Shown one piece after another: positions 57,676-64,000 of a DNA stretch of 64,000 nucleotides. Source of the DNA: Euptelea pleiosperma (Eukaryota > Streptophyta > Magnoliopsida > Ranunculales > Eupteleaceae); assembly GCA_035048495.1 (NCBI GenBank), contig CM068546.1:15320435-15384434 (forward strand), written 5' to 3'. Position 1 is the first letter of the stretch. Each line of letters begins with the position of its first letter. Below the pieces are notes generated by a model. It worked only from the letters and a program-made list of their open reading frames with translations. It was not told where the DNA came from and searched no databases. The position numbers and the translations under genes were made by a program.

Positions 57676-59634
57676 ATGCAGGCTGTTCTCTTGTCACCGA
57701 CGCTTAACTCCTCCATCACTACCACCTCCGCCGCCATCACTTCCTTCAAACCCTCAATCTTCCCCAGTCAAACTAACTCCTTCCACCGCCGCCGTTATTA
57801 TCTCCGCGCTTCTTCAATTTCAGATTCAACCAAGTCTGCTCCAGCTCCCTCTGTCACCACAGAATCCCATCCCAATCTCCAAAAGCTCAACAAGTACAGC
57901 TCCCGAATCACCGAACCCAAGTCCCAGGGTGGCTCTCAGGCCATCCTCTACGGTGTCGGCCTCTCCGATGACGACATGAACAAACCTCAGATCGGCATAT
58001 CGTCGGTTTGGTATGAGGGAAATACATGCAACATGCACCTATTAGGCCTTGCCGGGGCCGTCAAGGAAGGCGTCAGGGAGGCCGGGATGGTCGGTTTCAG
58101 GTTCAACACAATCGGTGTCAGCGACGCCATTTCCATGGGTACTAAAGGAATGCGCTATAGTTTGCAGTCTCGAGACTTGATTGCGGACAGTATCGAGACT
58201 GTCATGGCTGCGCAATGGTATGACGGCAACATCTCTATCCCAGGCTGTGACAAAAATGTAAGTTCCTACCTTGTTATCAATGAAATTCTTGTTTTATGTG
58301 TCGTTGGTGGACTAAATTTCTTGAATTATAGTTTCTTTTGGTTGAAATTCTTCTTTTTTGCGTTGGTGGTGAACAATTTTTTTTTGAATTATAGTTTCTT
58401 TTCGTCAATTGCGGGATATGTTAATTTGAGAGCGGAGAATGGCAAATGGAATTATTATACTCTTACTTGCCTTCATTTGAATTCTCAAATGAGTTTTATG
58501 AAATCTCTGTACTTGATCATTGTGCTGACAGTACTTATAAAAAATAAACGGAAGAAACCATTGTGCTGAAAGTGTTCATTTGAAGTGATACAATACTTTG
58601 CTCAGTAATTTAGAATGGCGAATGGGAATTATACTAGTCATAAGTACGTTCATTTGAATGCTCAAACGAGTTTTATGAAATCTCTGTACTTGATCATTGC
58701 ACTGAAAGTGTTCATTTGAAGTGATGTGAACATGCATTTGGTGCATTTCTATTGCTTATACCATATTCGTGGGAGGTTACAAGTTCCGAGAAGGGGTGAT
58801 GTTGGAGTTGCCATTGGGTTTGGTGGTGCTAAAGTTGCTCAAAGAGGGAGAAAGTGGAGTCTGGACCTTTTCTAGACGTAAAGATATAAATTATCCTGGC
58901 ATGGGATGCACTGGTGTCACTCCCAGTTCCTATATTACTCGATTGGGTACTTGTTCACTGGAAATCTCTTTAGTTTGGGTGTTCTGGGAGCTTTTATACA
59001 GGTGCACTCTTTAATCAATTCACCAATTCCCACGTTATTGGTGTAGGACAGATGGGAACACAAGGTAACCTGGAGACATAGTTTGGGACATTTTACCAGG
59101 GTTTCACTTGGCGATTTGTTCTAAAAAACTCCTTAGGGTTTCTTTTTTCTTTTTTTAGCAATTGGTCTTTAGGGTTTCTTCACCCTTCATTTGTTTATTG
59201 TACATAAATCAATGTCAAGGAATGGATCTACATTCTGTCATTACAATACTATTTTTCCTGTTTCATAATTTTGGAAAACTATGGTTATCCTTTGTGCAGC
59301 AGGTGCATTAATCCTTGGTTATTTGAGCTTTGCTAATAAATAAATTGTTTTATTATCAGTAATTTGCATTTGCATTGTAATTCATTTTCAAACTATGGTG
59401 AGTGAAGCATAAATTTTTTTTTAATCACCATCATATTTTCATACATAGTGCCCTTCTTTTTGTTTTTTCATTTTTATTAGTACGCTACAGTCTGCTTCTA
59501 CATTGCAGTAGCTGTTGAGGTTGACTTATTTATTTTTAATTTGATGTTACTTATGTTCACAGATGCCAGGTACAATTATGGCAATGGGCCGGCTTAATCG
59601 ACCAAGTATCATGGTTTATGGTGGAACTATCAAG
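57676..59634 (+). CDS. DHAD: Dihydroxy-acid dehydratase, chloroplastic, first two exons (partial)
   Basis: Exon 1 is 57676-58257 (194 codons), intron 1 is 58258-59562 (gtaagt..cacag), and exon 2 is 59563-59634 (24 codons), with a gt donor following. Both junctions are phase 0 and the joined frame has no stop. The enzyme dehydrates 2,3-dihydroxy acids to 2-oxo acids in valine and isoleucine synthesis in plastids and carries an iron-sulfur cluster and Mg2+. Residues 1 to about 45 are Ser/Thr-rich and basic, a transit peptide. From about 68 the IlvD/Edd fold begins: EGNTCNMHL (Cys118, cluster ligand in the family), VSDAISMG (Asp150) and PGCDKN (Cys191 ligand; Asp192 and Lys193 at the metal site). 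Exon 2 adds [15 protein letters not shown]. The third cluster Cys and the C-terminal domain (about 390 further residues in plant homologues) are not in the window. The gene is either completed beyond 64000 or truncated. Confidence 0.93.
58258..59562 (+). other. Intron 1 of the dehydratase gene
   Basis: It has GTAAGT at the 5' side and ttcacAG at the 3' side. It contains a tandem duplication (58438-58723). A stretch of non-T-rich sequence at about 58765-59095 looks exon-like in composition but is broken by stops in all forward frames when extended. The reading frame of exon 1 runs on to a stop at 58569 if unspliced. Confidence 0.8.
58438..58723 (+). repeat. Diverged tandem duplication in intron 1
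   Basis: The stretch 58438-58596 (gaatggcaaatgg..gagttttatgaaatctctg..gtgttcatttgaagtgat) is repeated at 58613-58723 with a shortened middle. Confidence 0.8.
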
Positions 59635-59902
59635 GTTATATACCAGTTCTTTTGGTTACTAGAAGTTTTTTTTCTTTTCTTTTTTGTAAGTATTGGAAGG
59701 TGTTTGTGTAGATTAGAACTCATACTTGCAGCTTGTTATCCTTATTGGCATGTTTGTGTTCGCGGAGGGTGCGTTCCCGCGCACGTGTTGTGTTGTCCCG
59801 ACGACCTATTGGTATACATAGTTGTTTCGCCTTTCCCCAACAGGTCGATCTCTTGGAGTAAATGGTTGTTTAACATGGCATCAGATCCTTAAGGCCTGGG
59901 AG

Positions 59903-62064
59903 TGTCACGCCCCGCAACTCGTACACCAGAATATCTCTATCTGTGCACGATTCCCGATGCGCAATTTGGGAACTAATCCCAATTCATCGCGAGAATTAAG
60001 AATAATCTCATAAATGTCAGATCAATTTAAAAGTCAACTCAACTAAATGTTATCTGAAATATAAATATAATGGGTCCAACTAAACGAAAGTTAAAATAAT
60101 AAAATTGGTTATAAACAATAACCCAAAACAATCCAATAAAAACAACTCGTGAACCTCCCATGAGGCCACTGCATAATAACGAAACTTCCAAACCCCAACT
60201 CCTAGCTATTGCTACTAGGCCGATTTAGGTCCTCACCAGATCTATCGATTATGTCCTGCAAAAAGATATCGTATAGAAGGGTGAGTCCATTAGACTCGTA
60301 AGCTAGACACTCATTAATTACGTGTACGTGATATTTTCTTGTGTGTGCACAACGTCAATCAATAGTCAATAGGATCAATCACAGTTGTAGCAATGTCTAT
60401 GAACATTCTATAGTCATAACCTGTAAGTGTTTATACATTCGTCTCATTCTGTAGTCAACTAGTCATGCATACAATATGAGGAAATATATTCATCTTAATT
60501 CATGATGCACTACTAATGTATTATTGTTAATTAATCCGACGTTTCGGATGGTCTGGCCAATAAATCCAACGAACGGATAGTCACTTGATCAATGACGATT
60601 CATGACCTTACACCCAAGGGCTTCTCCTTGTTCCCTGTTTGCTTAAAGTTTAGGGTCGAACACAACCACCCAAGGACTTATCCGAGGTACTCGTACACAA
60701 CCAACAACTCAGATAAACCCTAGAATATAAGTGTGTTTAACCTAATTCATATATCATACCTTCCATGATAAACAATGCAATAACAACCAAATAGTCATGC
60801 ATAATACTAATTCATATAATTTATGGTTAATTTAACCAATAATCATACTCCATCCTAAGCATCATAGATCACAATACATCAAGAAATATGGTGGGACGGG
60901 TTATATAATGTTTACACGCAAATTAAAGCGAGTATGCACAACAATCATAATGAACACAGCTGATATGGACCTACAAGCGGTACATGGCCTTGTTGACCAG
61001 GGGCAGTCGACCCCCAAATTGGTCGGTCGACCCCTCAGAGGGTCAAGACAAGGTTAGCAAATTATCCAGGTTCGGGTTACCTGACTGGTCGACCCCTTAA
61101 ATGTGCGGTCGACCGCACAGAGAGGCAGAACCTCAATTTTGGTCTATCTGGTCAACCCCCTATTTGTGCGGTCGACCCGAGCTTGCAGACCCAAAATTCC
61201 TACGGAAATCAGCAACTTCAGAAATTCGCCAGTAATTCTACCGACGTCAGAAAAATACGATTCCAAAAGCGTTGGAACCCAGACGAACACTATTTTCAAT
61301 GAAAAATATTAAGAAAAATATTGAAATTGAATATATTTATTTCAAATCATCTCGAAGCTCAATACACGGGAGAAAACTATATTTTTCAAGGATAAAACGT
61401 TGGAATGGTTGCAAAACCTTAACACATGTTTCTAATCTTATAAAGATAGCAAGATATCATCATAAATATAATATACCATGAAGAAGAGTACATTGAATTG
61501 ATCTAACGCACAACCAATCGCATAAGAGAAGCATATTACAATCAATCCATAACATGCCACAAGAGAGAAATCAAGATATCATATTAAAGGTAAATAAATC
61601 CTAAGCATGGTTTCTAATCACGAAAATAAACATTTAATAATAAAAACAAACAAAAAAGGTAGCTAATGGTGGTTCATTTGCCTGTGTTCACTAATTCGAG
61701 TAATGGTAGAGATTCGTCCACAATTGGAGGGTTTTCTCAAGCCCTTGGCTTCAATGAGAGAAGATAAGAGATAATAGAATTTAGGTTTAGGATTTGTGAA
61801 AAGTGATTTTCGTCACTTTCACTTAGGCTTATAAAGGAATGAGTAAAAACTCTAATTTAGGTCTGCTAATGGGCTAAAAATAGGCCCATAGGTATCCACT
61901 GGTCTCCAAATTAAACAATAAAATGCCTAAAAGGTCAATAAAATAGCTCCGGAAGCCCATCTAACAAACATGGCTCTAAACCAACAATAAATAGGGCATT
62001 AATACTAAATACAAATAATTAAATATTAACTAATAATTAATACAAATAAAAGCAAGGCATTACA
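59903..62064. mobile_element. Solo LTR (2162 bp, TSD GGGAG) inside the miniature element
   Basis: It begins TGTCACGCCCCGC and ends AAGGCATTACA, with perfect GGGAG repeats at 59898-59902 and 62065-62069. TGTCACGCCCC is a common LTR start in plant gypsy elements. There is no PBS, internal region or second LTR. It is unrelated to the long gypsy LTRs in the left part of the window. Small ORFs inside it have no recognisable domain. Confidence 0.85.
61006..61177. repeat. Cluster of GTCGAC palindromes in the solo LTR
   Basis: Five GTCGAC sites, mostly within GGTCGACC, plus one GTCAAC variant occur in about 170 bp. Some are embedded in a repeated context (tgtgcggtcgacc, ctggtcgacccc). It is analogous in layout to the CAATCGATTG arrays of the copia LTRs. 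Confidence 0.8.
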
Positions 62065-62299
62065 GGGAGGTCACGGATTCAAGTCTTCTGCGGAATGTAT
62101 TCCCATTGAGGGGGCGTTTTAGCGGAGGGTGTGTTCCCGCGCACGTGTTGTGTTGGCCCGACGACCTGTTGGTATACAGAGTTTCGCCTTTCCCCAGCGG
62201 GTCAATCTTTTGGGGTAAATGGTTGTTTAACTGTTTGGGCCTCAAAATCTACGACTCTTTCCTTTAATCATTCTTGAATTCCCAAAATTTGGAGGTTTC

Positions 62300-63290
62300 T
62301 TAGGAAGGACTATGGTGGAAAAGGACATTCAGTTATTGAGCTAAATATTTTTTATAGGTTATTACCAATGACGCAGTTTGAGTTGAGAAATATTTTCCTT
62401 TTGAAAAATGATAGACGGATAAAATTTGTGCATTCCTTTGGAATAATATTTGTCAAAAAGAATCTTCTGAACTTCCAGTGGGTGCTCAGAAGTCCTCTCC
62501 TATTGCCCACCTTCTACTTCACGCCCTATCAAGGCATAAAGAATGCCATTCCCCCACAAATTGCCACATGGTGAGAACCTTTTTGACAAGGCCTTGGATT
62601 CAGCCTTCTTCGGCATCCCTTATATTATAACTATTATTCTTTCATTATGCATGAAAGTGTAGGTTTTGGAATGGACATAGAGTTTACATTCATATAGCCA
62701 GAGTCTTCAAAGCAAGATATGGTCAACTTTCACGAGAATGATATTACATCACATGCATTCAGAAATAGCTCTTCCTAGTGAAAAGTTAACCGAGCAATAA
62801 ATATTTATTGGATGGAGCTGTTGTTTACCCATACAACTCGATATGGGAATGGATGTTTTTGGACTCTTAATTTGAGTTTGGCAACCATATCATGTGAAGC
62901 CAAATTTATGCTACTGCCACCATTAATAATAGCATTGATCCTCCCTTGTCAATGAACACATGTATAGAAGATGTTCATCCACAACCAATCTTCATCCATG
63001 TTCACACCTTGTATGGAGTGGTCAACATTCGGCGCCACTACAAGAGTAACACCTGAAAGACCTCCCTCCACATCATGCTCTTCTTGGCATCAACTTCTTG
63101 TTCTTCTTCCTTGGGGTCATCATTGGCTTCTTCATGCAGATTTTTAGTTAGACAAACAACTGCATAAATTTCTCATGCCACTACACTTATAACATGAAAT
63201 TTGATTGCTGCCTTGGCGCACTGAATCACTTGAGATGGCCTTCTCCTTTTGCCCTTTAGGTAATTTCTACTAAATTGGGAGTGGATTTTA
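62300..63290 (-). pseudogene. Decayed Ty3/gypsy gag-protease fragment in intron 2
   Basis: On the minus strand, around 63204-63146, a CYKC half of a zinc knuckle is readable (QGGNQISCYKC), with the remainder frame-broken. At about 62985-62810 there is a retropepsin-like stretch: NIFYTCVH, stop, then IINGGSSINLASHDMVAKLKL and KHPFPYRVVWVN. This matches the layout of gypsy protease, where the family reads DSG in place of NGG, so the catalytic Asp is lost. Stops and frameshifts abound. No RT follows. Confidence 0.65.
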
Positions 63291-63359
63291 GGCTGTTGCT
63301 CCAATTTGCTGAAACATTGTTACATGGAACACTAAGAGAGCCTCACTGAAGATAATTTC

Positions 63360-63510
63360 TCGACTGAGGTTTAAAAGTTCTAAGCGAGGTTTCTCGTGCC
63401 CAATGTTTAAAAAGCCTAGTTTGGGAACTGAGGCGATTTGCCTAAAAAAGGCGAGGGGCAGCCTCTAGGCGGTGTTGAGGCGTACACCTCATTTAAGCTT
63501 CATTTTCAAA
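63360..63510. repeat. Unclassified repeat rich in GAGGCG/AGGCG motifs
   Basis: Partly palindromic gaggcg..gcct and ctcg..cgag motifs stand out from the AT-rich surroundings (gaggcgatttgcctaaaaaaggcgagg..gcctctaggcgg..gaggcg). It may be the end of an unrecognised element. The rest of 63290-64000 is AT-rich with no supported gene. Confidence 0.35.
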
Positions 63511-64000
63511 AAAAAAATGTTTAAAAAATTCTAAAAAAATACAATATATTCTACAAAAATCAGAAACAGCATACCACATAAAAAAAATTAACTTGAATAA
63601 GCATAAAAGTAACTGAGGCGATAGCTTTTACCTTAAAGAGTGACAATGTCAAGACTCAAGCTGAATGCTGATGTCAAATCCTAAAAAACATAAATAACAT
63701 AACTGAATTACCAAATTTAAGTAGTTAATAAGCTAAGTCCACTGTCTACCACTACTTTGCTTTCCAGAAACCCCTCTCACCATCTTCAATCATTTCATAA
63801 AGAAAAATAACAAAAATAAACCATCAAAGAAGGGGGGAAAATAATATTTTACATGTATTTATAAAAAAATAAGGAAAAAAACTCGAAATATAGTCACATA
63901 CTTCAAAAAAATTTCAATGTTTTGATTTCTTGCTTGAGTTTGGTGAGGTTCCTCACAAGAAAGTCGTAGGACGTGACAAAAGCAAAATCCAATGAGATTT

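Larger units (their letters stand above)
59757..62232 (+). mobile_element. TRIM/SMART-type miniature LTR element, split by a solo LTR (TSD GTTTG)
   Basis: Two ~119-bp repeats (59757-59875 and 62115-62232) share gcggagggtg.gttcccgcgc, tcgcctttcccc and aaatggttgttta. The first ends ..AACA and is followed at once by TGGCATCAGATCC, a near match to the initiator-Met primer site. Before the second is a purine tract (ttgaggggg). Perfect GTTTG repeats flank the pair (59752-59756, 62233-62237). Without the 2162-bp insert and its duplication the element is about 309 bp, with no coding capacity, in the size range of SMART elements. Confidence 0.8.
59635..64000 (+). other. Intron 2 of the dehydratase gene (start), TE-filled
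   Basis: From the donor at 59635 to the window edge no further dehydratase exon is visible: the expected continuation after GGTIK (PGH..., and later the SCPGAGACGG motif) does not occur in any forward frame. The interval instead holds a miniature LTR element, a solo LTR, a gypsy fragment and unclassified repeats. If the gene is intact this intron exceeds 4.3 kb. Confidence 0.6.

Noticed and set aside
58258..58569. Extension of the dehydratase ORF past exon 1 (297-aa reading)
   Set aside because: The homology ends exactly at GCDKN followed by GTAAGT, and the continuation is T-rich intron. Exon 2 continues the conserved [10 protein letters not shown].
59635..59892. Continuation of the ORF after exon 2
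   Set aside because: After GGTIK the sequence is a gt donor and T-rich intron, then the miniature LTR element.
60961..61481. Two 69-aa ORFs in the intron 2 solo LTR
   Set aside because: No recognisable domain; they lie inside a TSD-flanked solo LTR.
59873..62095. tRNA gene suggested by TGGCATCAG and GGTCACGGATTCAAGTC
   Set aside because: The pieces are separated by the solo LTR. When rejoined they are the PBS and interior of the miniature LTR element, and no cloverleaf is evident.

Overview
The window is plant nuclear DNA, very probably from an angiosperm with a repeat-rich genome. It has one recognisable host gene, the 5' part of a nuclear gene for plastid dihydroxy-acid dehydratase (about 57.55 kb onward). 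Nearly everything else is layered transposable elements: Ty1/copia and Ty3/gypsy LTR retrotransposons, Helitrons, foldback MITEs and a miniature LTR element. No bacterial-type operons, CRISPR arrays, rRNA or convincing tRNA genes were seen. Boundaries were placed by eye from TG...CA ends, primer-binding sites (PBS), polypurine tracts (PPT) and target-site duplications (TSDs).

Layout. 1-4044: 5' LTR, PBS and leader of a minus-strand gypsy element running off the left edge. 4045-28116: an old minus-strand copia LTR (C0) split by a solo gypsy LTR (4159-7393, TSD AAAAC) and by copia A (7778-27605, TSD GATTG/TATTG). Copia A carries a solo gypsy LTR (10716-14261, TSD AGGAT), a complete related copia B (14677-22397, TSD AAGTC) and a reversed gypsy LTR (24150-27006, TSD AACAC). 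Copia B itself holds a gypsy LTR (15557-17142, TSD AAGAG). 28389-28826 is AT-rich filler. 28827-37146: copia C, minus strand, TSD GTGTT, decayed pol. 37152-40273: the 3' end of one Helitron directly abutting the 5' end of another, plus a MITE. 40274-53478: copia D, minus strand, TSD GAAAG, with a 4.7-kb gypsy LTR-PBS-partial-LTR insertion in its 3' LTR. 54188-57541: MITE, Helitron, MITE. 57553 onward: TATA box, exon 1, intron 1, exon 2 and the start of a long intron 2. That intron is invaded by a roughly 309-bp SMART/TRIM-like element, which is itself split by a 2162-bp solo LTR, and by a decayed gypsy gag-pro fragment.

How the parts relate. All copia copies share one LTR family: about 1.5-1.6 kb, a TATA box, and an array of CAATCGATTG palindromes upstream of it. 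A and B keep only a coiled-coil plus zinc-knuckle Gag-like ORF and have lost pol. C and D keep decayed protease, integrase, RT and RNase H but show no zinc knuckle. None of the four shows a recognisable N-terminal Gag domain. A and B have different TSDs but the same pol-less layout, so the layout looks like an amplified non-autonomous lineage rather than independent decay. A gypsy family with long LTRs (1.6-3.5 kb), carrying a recurrent 24-26 bp palindrome, has inserted repeatedly into the copia LTRs. Four of these insertions map to one 145-bp stretch.

The dehydratase gene has an uninterrupted reading frame across its two visible exons and good splice sites. Everything immediately upstream of its TATA box is transposon-derived apart from short linkers. 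The rest of the gene (about 64% of the usual length) must lie beyond 64000 if it is intact.
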